NCBI GenBank assembly: GCA_964573205.1
Contig: CAZNIT010000030.1
Location: forward strand, 13,145 to 77,144
Direction: 5' to 3'
Origin: QNZT01 sp964573205
GTDB lineage: Bacteria; Campylobacterota; Campylobacteria; Campylobacterales; QNZT01
DNA length: 64,000 nucleotides
Made by a program: the position numbers and the translations under genes. The notes under the pieces are model-generated. The model made no database searches. It worked only from the letters and a program-made list of their open reading frames with translations, and was not told the DNA's origin. Positions 32,011 through 40,490 of the stretch are shown here, piece by piece (position 1 is the first letter of the stretch; every line of letters begins with the position of its first letter).

Positions 32011-34212
32011 ATGCAAAATATTGACGAAGTTTTAAGCTCTCACAAGTTAACTCATGATGATTATCTTCATATAAAAAAAATTTTAAAAAGAGAACCGAAT
32101 CTTCTTGAAATCGGAATATTTTCCGCAATGTGGAGCGAGCACTGCTCATATAAATCGAGTAAAAAGTATTTAAGCGGTTTTCCGACCGAGGCTTCTTGGG
32201 TTATACAAGGTCCCGGAGAAAATGCCGGTGTAATCGACATAGGGGACGGAATGGCGGCCGTTTTCAAGATGGAGTCGCACAATCATCCCAGCTTTATCGA
32301 ACCGTATCAAGGAGCTGCGACCGGTGTGGGCGGAATTTTAAGAGACGTCTTTACGATGGGCGCAAGACCCGTAGCGAATCTCAACGCTCTTAGATTCGGT
32401 AACGTTACTAGAGAGGATAAGATAGGCCGCCACCAACGCTATCTTGTCAGAGGCGTTGTAGAAGGTATCGGTGATTACGGCAACTGTATGGGAGTTCCGA
32501 CCGTTGGAGGCGAGACGTTTTTCGATGACGCTTACAACGGAAATATACTCGTAAACGCGTTTACTTTGGGAGTTTGTAAAAGCGACGAAATTTTTTACGG
32601 CAGAGCCGAAGGTATCGCAAATCCCGTTATCTATGTCGGCAGTAAAACCGGTCGCGACGGTTTGGGCGGTGCCGTAATGAGTAGCGACAGTTTTACTCAA
32701 GAGAGCAAATCTTTAAGACCGACCGTACAAGTGGGCGATCCTTTTACGGAAAAGCTTCTGCTTGAAGCGTGTCTTGAGCTTTTTAAGAAGGATTATATCG
32801 TAGGTATTCAAGATATGGGTGCCGCCGGACTTACGTCGAGTTCGTTCGAAATGGCGGGTCGAAGCGGAAGCGGAATGAGAATGTATCTTGATCGGGTTCC
32901 TGCGAGAGAGGAGAATATGACTCCTTATGAATTTATGCTCTCGGAGTCGCAAGAGAGAATGCTTATTTGTGCGAAAAAAGGGTGCGAAGATAAGATTATA
33001 GATATTTTCCGTAAATGGGATCTGGACGTGGCTGTTGTAGGAGAGGTGACGGATACGGGGAATATGGAGCTTTTTTGGCATGGAGAAAAGGTGGCCGATA
33101 TTCCTATAGATCCTATTACCGAAGAGGCTCCCGTTCTTGATAGGGAGATAAAAAAACCGGCCTATCTTGACCGAATCTCTTCGACTACGATAGACGATTT
33201 TGAAAGAGTCGGAAATTCTGAAGCTTTCGATAAGCTTTTTAGTTCCCTTGAGGTCGTGAATAAAGCTTGGGTTTATGAGCAGTACGATTCTATGGTTCAG
33301 ACAAATACCATAAAGCATCCAGGTTCTTTGGATTCGAGCGTCATTCGCGTAAAAGAGAGTAAAAAAGCGATCTCCATAAGTTGCGACTGTAATCCTAGAT
33401 ACTGTTATATAGATCCGAAAAACGGTGCGGCCGCGGCGGTGATGGAGAGCGGTAGAAATGTCGCTATGAGCGGTGCCGTTCCTTTGGCGATTACCGATTG
33501 TTTGAACTATGGAAATCCTGAAAACCCTGAGATTATGTGGCAGTTCGCGATGGGGTGTGAAGGTATCAAAGAGGCTTGTAAAGCCTTGAACACTCCCGTC
33601 GTAAGCGGTAATGTTTCGCTATATAACGAAACGGACGGAGTGGGGGTTTTTCCTACTCCCTCTATAGCTATGGTCGGTGTTAACGAAGACCAAAATAGAG
33701 TTTTACCGTCGTTTTTCCAAAAAGACGGGAGCACTTTATATATATTGGGAGAGGACGGTCGTGATTTCGGCGGTTCTTTGTACATGAAGGTTTTATACGA
33801 TCGAGTCGAGGGGAAATTGTCCGAAATAGATTTTGAAAAAGAGCGCTCTTTGTGGGATTTTGTCATCGAAGCGAATAAAAAAGCTCTGCTTCTTTGCGCG
33901 AAAGATATAAGCGTCGGCGGTAGCGTCATTACTTTGGCGAAGATGGCGGTTATGGGTAAAAAGGGGATAACTTGCCATATAGAGTGTGAAGATGAGAGAG
34001 ATATCTTTAGCGAAACATTCTCGAGAGCGATCGTAGAAGTGGAAGATATCGAATCGTTTGAAGCATTTGCGAAAGAGAGAAATTTTAAAATAACGAAAAT
34101 CGGAAAAACGGGCGGCGAATTTTTCAAATGCAACGAGATAAAGAAAAAAATGAGTGAATTGAACGAAATCTATTTTTCGAGATTTAAAGAGGTTATCCAA
34201 AGCGATATATGA
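32011..34212 (+). CDS. purL: Phosphoribosylformylglycinamidine synthase, PurL subunit (small type)
   Basis: Fourth step of purine synthesis, converting FGAR to FGAM with glutamine-derived ammonia. 733 residues is the small PurL that needs separate PurS and PurQ, not the 1,300-residue fused form. Family blocks: FSAMWSEHCSYKSSKKYL, QGPGENAGVIDIGDGMAAVF, MESHNHPSFIEPYQGAATGV, GGVVMSS-like GGAVMSSDSFTQESK and IQDMGAAGLTSSSFEMAGRS. It stands alone behind tRNA-Leu; other pur genes here are purD only. Confidence 0.96.
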   Translation: MQNIDEVLSSHKLTHDDYLHIKKILKREPNLLEIGIFSAMWSEHCSYKSSKKYLSGFPTEASWVIQGPGENAGVIDIGDGMAAVFKMESHNHPSFIEPYQGAATGVGGILRDVFTMGARPVANLNALRFGNVTREDKIGRHQRYLVRGVVEGIGDYGNCMGVPTVGGETFFDDAYNGNILVNAFTLGVCKSDEIFYGRAEGIANPVIYVGSKTGRDGLGGAVMSSDSFTQESKSLRPTVQVGDPFTEKLLLEACLELFKKDYIVGIQDMGAAGLTSSSFEMAGRSGSGMRMYLDRVPAREENMTPYEFMLSESQERMLICAKKGCEDKIIDIFRKWDLDVAVVGEVTDTGNMELFWHGEKVADIPIDPITEEAPVLDREIKKPAYLDRISSTTIDDFERVGNSEAFDKLFSSLEVVNKAWVYEQYDSMVQTNTIKHPGSLDSSVIRVKESKKAISISCDCNPRYCYIDPKNGAAAAVMESGRNVAMSGAVPLAITDCLNYGNPENPEIMWQFAMGCEGIKEACKALNTPVVSGNVSLYNETDGVGVFPTPSIAMVGVNEDQNRVLPSFFQKDGSTLYILGEDGRDFGGSLYMKVLYDRVEGKLSEIDFEKERSLWDFVIEANKKALLLCAKDISVGGSVITLAKMAVMGKKGITCHIECEDERDIFSETFSRAIVEVEDIESFEAFAKERNFKITKIGKTGGEFFKCNEIKKKMSELNEIYFSRFKEVIQSDI

Positions 34213-34286
34213 GTTTGAAGACAATTTATAACAAAAATTATCTACAACGATATATTGTTTGACGAAAATGGAATTTTCTGATATAC

Positions 34287-34292
34287 TATAAT
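34287..34292 (+). promoter_or_regulatory. -10 box of the Fur-family gene
   Basis: TATAAT in GATATACTATAATTAAA, 27 bases before the TTG start. The flanking sequence is a run of alternating A/T with a partly symmetrical TAATTAAATATTA; self-regulation is possible but no Fur-box consensus is clear. Confidence 0.45.
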
Positions 34293-34318
34293 TAAATATT
34301 AAGATCAAGAGGTAAAAA

Positions 34319-34723
34319 TTGCAAAGATATATGACACTTTTAAAAGAACACAATATAAAAATAACACCGCAGAGATTGGCTATCATAAAGTTGATGGATG
34401 AGCAGGGACATATAAGCGTTCGTGAAATTTTCGAGAGAATAAAGGAGAATTTTCCTTCTCTTTCGCTTGCGACGGTATATAAAAATATAAACGCTATGAT
34501 AGAGAATGATTTTATCAAAGAGCTTAAAATAGTCGGGCTCGATAACAAATACGAACTTGTAAAAGAGAGACACTCTCATATGATTTGTCAAAATTGCGGA
34601 GAGATAGAAGATGTTTTTACGGACATCTCTTCATTGGAAAATAGTGTTCCAAAAGAGAGCGGATTTAAGGTTTCGGAAGTATCTGTACAATACTTCGGTA
34701 CCTGTAAAAAGTGTATCGTATAA
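34319..34723 (+). CDS. Fur-family metal-dependent regulator (Fur or PerR)
   Basis: 134 residues. The winged-helix part contains ITPQRLAIIKLMDEQGHISV and SLATVYKNINAMIENDFIKEL. The structural zinc site has both CxxC pairs (HMICQNCGEIED and FGTCKKCIV). The regulatory site shows RHSHMIC, and the position that is Asp in PerR of Bacillus reads Glu (KYELV), which argues for metal sensing as in Fur, but RHSH lacks the HHDH run of Fur. I leave Fur versus PerR open. The TTG start is chosen because AAGAGGT lies five bases upstream; an ATG four codons later has no such site. Confidence 0.85.
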   Translation: MQRYMTLLKEHNIKITPQRLAIIKLMDEQGHISVREIFERIKENFPSLSLATVYKNINAMIENDFIKELKIVGLDNKYELVKERHSHMICQNCGEIEDVFTDISSLENSVPKESGFKVSEVSVQYFGTCKKCIV

Positions 34724-34769
34724 TTTTTGACGCTTTTTTATAATATACTTCATTAAAAGAGACGATCTT

Positions 34770-37700
34770 TTGCAAAAACCTAATCTTAGGGATTTGATTA
34801 CCGAAAAAGTTCTTGTTATCGACGGAGCTATGGGTACTCAAATCCAGAATTTGAAAATTCCTCAAGACGCTTGGGAAGAGAAAGAGGGGTGTAACGAAAT
34901 TTTAAACGTAACACTCTCATATGAAATCCAAAAAATACACGAATCCTACCTAAAAGCTGGTGCCGATATAATAAAGACGAATACATTTGGTGCGATTCCT
35001 TGGGTTTTGGACGATTACGATATCGCGAATAGAACTTACGAGTTAGCCAGAGCCGGTGCCGAACTTGTAAAAAATGCTGTACGAAAGTATAACAGTATCG
35101 AAAAACCGCGCTATATAGCCGGTGATTTGGGACCCGGGACAAAACTTCCCTCTTTGGGGCATATAGAGTATGACCGAATGTACGAGGGTTATACGATCGC
35201 TTGTGAAGGCTTACTTGACGGAGGGGCGGATCTATTTTTACTCGAGACTTGTCAAGATCCTCTTCAGATTAAAGCCGCTTTACATGCCTGCGAAGATACG
35301 GCGAAAAAGAGGGGTGTTGATATTCCTGTTATGGTCTCGGTCACGATCGAGCTTGCAGGAAGTATGCTTATCGGTACCGATGTCAAAACAATCAGCGTGA
35401 TCCTCGAGCCTTTTGATATTTTGTCTCTGGGGTTTAATTGCGGTACCGGTCCTCAACAGGTGCAAAAGCATGTAAAAACACTCTCTTCCTTATGGAATAG
35501 AGCGATCTCGGTTCATGCAAATGCGGGACTTCCTCAAAACAGGGGCGGGCAAACGTTTTATCCTATGGGACCTAGCGAGTTTACGAAATTTCAAAAAGGC
35601 TTTTTGGAGTATGACGGCGTTTCTGTTTTAGGCGGATGTTGCGGTACGACTCCTCAACATATAAAAGCGCTTAGCGAGGCGGTTAAAGATATGAGTGTGA
35701 AAAAACCTACCGGCTCGCAGCCCAAAGCTTTGGCTTCGCTTTTTGAAACTAGGGATCTTATTCAAGAACCTCCGCCTTTTTTAATCGGCGAGAGAAGTAA
35801 TGCAACGGGTTCCAAAGCTTTTAGAGAGCTTCTTTTGGCGGGAGATTACGAAGGGACGCTATCGGTCGCTTTACAGCAGGTACGTTACGGAGCTCACGGT
35901 ATCGATCTTTCGGTCGGATTTGCCGGGCGTGACGAGAGTGACGACATGAAGATTTTGGCATCGCTTTATTCTCAAAAGGTGACTCTTCCGCTGATGATCG
36001 ATTCCACTCAGACAAAATCGATAGAAACGGCTTTAAAGTGTGTCGGAGGGAAACCGATTATCAACTCGGTAAATCTCGAAGACGGGATGGAGAAATTTGA
36101 TGAGATATCATCTTTGGCGAAGAGATTCGGTGCCTCTTTAGTCTGTTTAACGATAGATGAGAAGGGGATGGCGAAAGATAAAGAAAGAAAAATAGAGGTG
36201 GCGAAGAGAATTTACGAACTTGCGACGAAAAAGCATGGCCTAGATCCTAAAGATTTGGTTTTCGATCTTCTCACTTTTACGGTCGGAAGCGGAGACGAGG
36301 AGTATCATAATGCGGCTATAGAGACGATCGAGGCTATAAGAGAGTTTCATAAAATGTACCCGCAGGTCGGATTTGTGCTCGGTGTCTCAAACATCTCTTT
36401 CGGACTCGACAAACATGCAAGAGAGTATTTAAATTCCGTCTTTTTGCATCATTGTGTTAAAGCCGGACTTTCTATGGCTATCGTAAATGTTAAAAATACG
36501 ATTCCTCTTCATAAAATGAGTAAAGAGCAGATCGAAGTATGCGAGGATCTTCTCTTCAACAAAAGAGAAAAAGGTGATCCTCTTTTTAAATTCATCGACT
36601 ATTTTTGCGGAGTCGAGGTTAAAAATAGAGATGACGAAGATGCCGCCTTTAACGCTTTAAGTACGAAAGATAAACTTCATAAACTTTTGCTTGACGGCGA
36701 TAAAGAGAGAATGCTTCAAATTCTAAAAAGTGCGAAAGAGGAGATCGCTCCCGAAGAGATAGTAAATGTCGTTTTGATCGACGCTATGAAAGAGGTGGGT
36801 GAACTGTTTGGAAGCGGTAAAATGCAGCTTCCATTTGTTTTGCAGTCGGCTGAAACCATGAAAGCGGCGGTTGATTTTTTAAATCCGTTTCTTCCGAAAA
36901 AGGAGAAATCCGTTCAAACGACGCTCGTTCTTGGAACCGTGAAAGGGGACGTTCATGACGTAGGTAAAAATCTTGTCGATATCATACTTTCCAATAACGG
37001 TTTCAAGGTTATAAACATCGGCATAAAAGCCGATATAGAGACTTTTTTGGATGTGGTTGAAAAAAATCATGTAGATGCTATCGGAATGAGCGGTCTTTTA
37101 GTAAAATCGACCGCGGTCATGCTTGAAAATCTCAAATATTTAAAATCAAAAGGCATATCTCTGCCCGTGCTTTTGGGCGGTGCGGCGTTGACCGGCAAAT
37201 TCGTCGATGAGTATTGTCGAAAGGCTTACGACGGTCCGATATTTTATTGTAAAGATGCGTTTGACGGTATAGTCTCTATGAGTCGTATCGAAGAGAAAAA
37301 TTTCGATACGGATCTTGGCGGGGATAAAAAGAGTTTCGATATAGCCGTTGTGAAAAAAAAGAGTCAAAAAGATATCCCACATCATTCTAAAATTAAAATG
37401 CCTTCAAGAGATATCGTCATACCCACTCCTCCTTTTTGGGGGAGAAGGGTTTTGGACGCAAAAGTGGATGAGTTGGCTTTCGAATGGGTTAATCATAAGA
37501 TGCTTTTTAATCAGCGTTGGGGTTATGTAAACAAAAAGTTGACTAAAGAACAGAGATCGAAGATGGAGAATGAAAAGCTATGGCCGCTGTTTGAGAAGAT
37601 GAAAAAAGAGATTCTTGAGCAAAAACTTCTCGATCCGGTCGCTCTTTACGGGTATTATCCTTGTCGAAGCGACGCCGACACTCTTTTGGTGTTCGATGAG

Positions 37701-38252
37701 AGCGAGGGATGGTTTAGTGACGATGAGATAAATAAAGAGCCTCTTGAAGCTGTAAGAGATAGAGCGAAATATAAGTTCAAGTTTCCAAGACAGATGCGAA
37801 AGCCGTATAGATGTTTAAGCGATTACTTTAGAAGCGATCGGCATGATGTAGTGGCTTTTCAACTGGCCTCCGCAGGATCGAAATTTACTCAAAAGGAGCG
37901 AGAGCTTTACAAAAAGGGTGAGTACAATCACTATCATCATCTTCATGGTATATCGGTAGAATTAGCCGAAGCGATAGCCGAAATTATTCATAAACAGATA
38001 AGGCTCGAACTGGATATCGCCGAAAATGAAGGACATAGCTTAAGAGATGTTAAAATGAGCAGATATCACGGTTGTCGTTATTCGTTCGGATATGCGGCTT
38101 GTCCCGAACTGGCTATGAATAAAGAGCTGTTTGAGATGTTAAAGCCCGAAGAGTTCAATATAGAGCTTGGGGAGACTTATCAGATGCATCCGGAGCAGAC
38201 GACAAGTGCTTTGGTGGTTCATCATAAAGAGGCATTATATTTTGCAATTTAA
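34770..38252 (+). CDS. metH: Cobalamin-dependent methionine synthase
   Basis: Transfers a methyl group from methyltetrahydrofolate through cobalamin to homocysteine. All four modules are present in 1,160 residues. The homocysteine domain (1 to about 315) has zinc ligands in LGFNCGTGPQ and LGGCCGTTPQH. The pterin domain (about 330-600) contains IGERSNATGSKAFRELL. The cobalamin domain (about 630-870) contains VKGDVHDVGKNLVDIIL with the DxHxxG cobalt ligand. The SAM-dependent reactivation domain continues to the end (YHGCRYSFGYAACPE). Start TTG 34770. It implies that the cell makes or imports B12. A T-rich hairpin terminator follows. Confidence 0.96.
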   Translation: MQKPNLRDLITEKVLVIDGAMGTQIQNLKIPQDAWEEKEGCNEILNVTLSYEIQKIHESYLKAGADIIKTNTFGAIPWVLDDYDIANRTYELARAGAELVKNAVRKYNSIEKPRYIAGDLGPGTKLPSLGHIEYDRMYEGYTIACEGLLDGGADLFLLETCQDPLQIKAALHACEDTAKKRGVDIPVMVSVTIELAGSMLIGTDVKTISVILEPFDILSLGFNCGTGPQQVQKHVKTLSSLWNRAISVHANAGLPQNRGGQTFYPMGPSEFTKFQKGFLEYDGVSVLGGCCGTTPQHIKALSEAVKDMSVKKPTGSQPKALASLFETRDLIQEPPPFLIGERSNATGSKAFRELLLAGDYEGTLSVALQQVRYGAHGIDLSVGFAGRDESDDMKILASLYSQKVTLPLMIDSTQTKSIETALKCVGGKPIINSVNLEDGMEKFDEISSLAKRFGASLVCLTIDEKGMAKDKERKIEVAKRIYELATKKHGLDPKDLVFDLLTFTVGSGDEEYHNAAIETIEAIREFHKMYPQVGFVLGVSNISFGLDKHAREYLNSVFLHHCVKAGLSMAIVNVKNTIPLHKMSKEQIEVCEDLLFNKREKGDPLFKFIDYFCGVEVKNRDDEDAAFNALSTKDKLHKLLLDGDKERMLQILKSAKEEIAPEEIVNVVLIDAMKEVGELFGSGKMQLPFVLQSAETMKAAVDFLNPFLPKKEKSVQTTLVLGTVKGDVHDVGKNLVDIILSNNGFKVINIGIKADIETFLDVVEKNHVDAIGMSGLLVKSTAVMLENLKYLKSKGISLPVLLGGAALTGKFVDEYCRKAYDGPIFYCKDAFDGIVSMSRIEEKNFDTDLGGDKKSFDIAVVKKKSQKDIPHHSKIKMPSRDIVIPTPPFWGRRVLDAKVDELAFEWVNHKMLFNQRWGYVNKKLTKEQRSKMENEKLWPLFEKMKKEILEQKLLDPVALYGYYPCRSDADTLLVFDESEGWFSDDEINKEPLEAVRDRAKYKFKFPRQMRKPYRCLSDYFRSDRHDVVAFQLASAGSKFTQKERELYKKGEYNHYHHLHGISVELAEAIAEIIHKQIRLELDIAENEGHSLRDVKMSRYHGCRYSFGYAACPELAMNKELFEMLKPEEFNIELGETYQMHPEQTTSALVVHHKEALYFAI

Positions 38253-38291
38253 ATGAAAAAACGACAAAATTAAAATAATTTCATTTTTTTT
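38251..38291 (+). terminator. AT-rich hairpin terminator after metH
   Basis: AAATGAAA (38251-38258) and TTTCATTT (38279-38286) are perfect complements. A run of T follows directly. The arm begins in the metH stop codon. Confidence 0.5.
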
Positions 38292-38303
38292 CAAAAAAAA
38301 GAC

Positions 38304-38330
38304 TAAAGTTTTTTCAATTTATGTCGATAT
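38304..38330 (+). promoter_or_regulatory. Candidate sigma-28 (FliA) promoter
   Basis: TAAAGTTT (38304-38311), 11 bases, GTCGATAT (38323-38330): the complete sigma-28 -35 octamer at the right spacing, and six of eight bases of the -10 octamer GCCGATAA. The start of transcription would be near 38338, some 27 bases before the Sel1 gene. A TATAAT at 38328-38333 overlaps the -10 element, so sigma-70 use cannot be excluded. Confidence 0.6.
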
Positions 38331-38364
38331 AATACTAAGCTTTAGTTTGAAAAGGATGAAGATT

Positions 38365-38634
38365 ATGAAAAAAATTATCGTTTTACTTAGTTTAAGTACG
38401 GTGTTGTTTGCCGGTAATTTATCGTTTGCGATGGAAGCACTTGAGAGAGGTGATTTTAAAACGGCCGTCGAACAGTTTAAAATAGCCGCCCAACAAGGAG
38501 ATCCTTTAGCTCAACAAAATCTCGCCGTAATGTACAATAACGGATTCGGTGTTGAGAAAGATACGCAAAAAGCATCTTATTGGTTCGAGCAGTCCGCAAG
38601 TACCGAGAGTAGCGCGAAAGTGGCTTTGAAATAG
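38365..38634 (+). CDS. Small secreted Sel1-repeat protein
   Basis: 89 residues: signal peptide MKKIIVLLSLSTVLFAG, then one and a half Sel1 repeats (ALERGDFKTAVEQFKIAAQQ and LAQQNLAVMYNNGFGVEKDT, then QKASYWFEQSA). I start at ATG 38365, which has AAGGATGAAGATT upstream; an in-frame TTG at 38347 would put charged residues before the signal. It resembles the larger Sel1 protein at 5040 in signal peptide (VLFAG/LVFAG), fold and promoter type, so the two may act in one periplasmic or secreted process. It is convergent with fliO (1 bp gap). Confidence 0.8.
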   Translation: MKKIIVLLSLSTVLFAGNLSFAMEALERGDFKTAVEQFKIAAQQGDPLAQQNLAVMYNNGFGVEKDTQKASYWFEQSASTESSAKVALK

Positions 38635-38635
38635 A

Positions 38636-39388
38636 CTAACTTTGTAAAAAATCCCCCAATTTTTTACTATTTTTTTGAAGTAGCGATTCAAACGCAGCTT
38701 CATCATCCGAAAAAGTATCTAGTAGCAAGTTGTTTTCACCCAGCAGCAAAAGATACTTTTTCCCTTCGAAATTTATTAAGACGACTCTATTTTTCATATC
38801 TAAAGCTCTTTGCATTAAAATCTCTATTTTATGTTCGCTTTTTTGTTTTCCAAAAAGCCAGTCGGACGATCTCTTATATAGCCATTTTTTTAGTAGCCAT
38901 AAAAAAGTTATTAACAGTGCGAGGGTTAGTAAAATCTTTAAAAACGAAGAGCCGAAATCATAGCTTTGTAGCTGCGGTGAACTCTTTTGTTGAATAGGCA
39001 TTAAAATATCATCGTTGGTTTTTTTTGCGGATTCTTTCTCTATTCTGATTCTAAGACCTGTGTTGTCAATCGTTTTGGAAGCATTAACGACTATTTTTGT
39101 TTTTGATTTTAGCTCTATTAAAATTTTATTTTTTAATGAAGCGATCGTCAAAGAATCTATGAAAGCCGAATCAATTTCTTTTTCTATTTTTTTCTTTGGA
39201 AAATTTACGTCTTTTAGAGCTAGTATCATGCTGCCTTTTGTTTGAGATTTTGAGATTTTACCGGGATATGGTTCATCGAAAGTGAGCATCAGATCTACTC
39301 TATTCGGGTTTTGATATATGTTATATTTTACTAAATCTGTTGCAAAAAGAGCAATACCGAAAGACAAAAAGAGAAAAAATCTGATCAC
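38636..39388 (-). CDS. fliO: FliO-like flagellar export protein with periplasmic N-domain
   Basis: 250 residues. A signal peptide (about 1-17), then an AMIN-like beta domain of about 110 residues (YNIYQNPNRVDLMLTFDEPY), one membrane segment (about 148-168, FLKILLTLALLITFLWLLKK) and a C-terminal FliO domain (IEILMQRALDMKNRVVLINF, EGKKYLLLLGENNLLLD). FliO helps assemble the FliPQR export gate. The extra N-terminal domain is the Campylobacterota form. The start overlaps the fliN stop by 4 bp, and the fliN-fliO pairing supports the call. Confidence 0.8.
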   Translation of the reverse strand: MIRFFLFLSFGIALFATDLVKYNIYQNPNRVDLMLTFDEPYPGKISKSQTKGSMILALKDVNFPKKKIEKEIDSAFIDSLTIASLKNKILIELKSKTKIVVNASKTIDNTGLRIRIEKESAKKTNDDILMPIQQKSSPQLQSYDFGSSFLKILLTLALLITFLWLLKKWLYKRSSDWLFGKQKSEHKIEILMQRALDMKNRVVLINFEGKKYLLLLGENNLLLDTFSDDEAAFESLLQKNSKKLGDFLQS

Positions 39389-39687
39389 TGTCTCTCTTTT
39401 TTAAAGTATTGGATAATGGAATCGGAATCCAAAATTTCGTTTATTCTAATGGCCAAATTGTCTTCATATACCATTACTTCTCCTTTACCGACGATTTTTT
39501 TATTTACGTAAAGCTCTACGCTCTCGCCAGCGGGTTTCCCAAGATCGATCACGGATCCTTTTTTAAGCTTGAGATAATCTTCGACACTTACCATCACAGA
39601 GCCCAATTCCGTTACCAAAGTAACGGATATATCGATAAGTTTATCATACCCTAGAGGTTGTATGGATTCTTTTTTCTCTTCATTCAT
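39385..39687 (-). CDS. fliN: Flagellar motor switch protein FliN
   Basis: 100 residues with a SpoA/FliN domain: DISVTLVTELGSVMVSVEDY, LKLKKGSVIDLGKPAGESV, VELYVNKKIVGKGEVMVYED and LAIRINEIL. It forms the lower part of the C-ring, where it binds CheY-P and the export ATPase complex. Length is typical of FliN rather than of FliY or FliM. A TATAAT lies very close upstream on the minus strand (39693-39698), so the leader would be very short. fliO follows with a 4-bp overlap. Confidence 0.92.
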   Translation of the reverse strand: MNEEKKESIQPLGYDKLIDISVTLVTELGSVMVSVEDYLKLKKGSVIDLGKPAGESVELYVNKKIVGKGEVMVYEDNLAIRINEILDSDSIIQYFKKERQ

Positions 39688-39751
39688 AGGGATATTATAC
39701 CTTTAAGTGGCTTTTATGTAAAATCGGACTATTTTATTGATAGGTAAGCAG

Positions 39752-40489
39752 TTGTTTTTTGAATTAATAATAGTCGGTATTTTTGTAGGCGCTATATCCG
39801 GTTTTTTCGGTGTAGGGGGTGGTACCGTTTTGATACCGATACTGTTGTATCTTGGTTTCGATATAAAAGATGCGATCGGGATTTCGGTCGTGCAGATGGT
39901 TTTTAGCTCGCTTTTTGGTTCTTATTTGAATATGAAAAAGGGTTCTTTGAAAGTCTCTTCAACTATCTTTTTCGGATTCGGCGGCTTTTTCGGGGCGCTT
40001 GCAAGCGGATATGTGGTACATTCGGTCTCATCCCAAACTCTTACGATAATTTTCGCTTTTATGGTAATGTTCGCAATTTTTCGTTTTTTTCATGCACCGG
40101 CGCAAAGCGATAAAAAACCGATAGAAAATAGAGGACTCTTTTTTGTAATCGGTTGTGTAATAGGTGTTTTCGCGACTAGTGTCGGAATAGGCGGAGCTTT
40201 GCTTTTAACTCCCGTTATGGTCGGTATTTTGCATTATCATATAAAAGAAGCCGTATCCGCGGCACTATTTTTTGTTGTGTTTTCTTCACTTGCGGGAGTG
40301 ATTAGTATAGGTAGTTTCGGATATATCGATTTTGAACATGGCATATTGATCGGTATCTCTTCGCTTATTGGTGTTTACGCGGGGATACATATCGCACATA
40401 AAACGAATTCAAGAAGGCATAAAAATTTGATTTTGATTCTGAATTTCGTTATATTGGCGATGATTTTTTATAAACTTTCAAGAGGTTAA
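39752..40489 (+). CDS. TSUP-family transporter (TauE/SafE type)
   Basis: About 245 residues with seven to eight membrane segments. The two repeated TSUP motifs are GFFGVGGGTVLIPILLYLGF (first) and SVGIGGALLLTPVMVGILHY (second). The family exports or imports sulphite, sulphoacetate and related organosulphur anions; the substrate here is unknown. The start is uncertain: TTG 39752 has AGGTAAG upstream, an in-frame TTG at 39737 has none. The stop is 1 bp before uvrA, so the two are probably cotranscribed. Confidence 0.85.
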   Translation: MFFELIIVGIFVGAISGFFGVGGGTVLIPILLYLGFDIKDAIGISVVQMVFSSLFGSYLNMKKGSLKVSSTIFFGFGGFFGALASGYVVHSVSSQTLTIIFAFMVMFAIFRFFHAPAQSDKKPIENRGLFFVIGCVIGVFATSVGIGGALLLTPVMVGILHYHIKEAVSAALFFVVFSSLAGVISIGSFGYIDFEHGILIGISSLIGVYAGIHIAHKTNSRRHKNLILILNFVILAMIFYKLSRG

Positions 40490-40490
40490 A

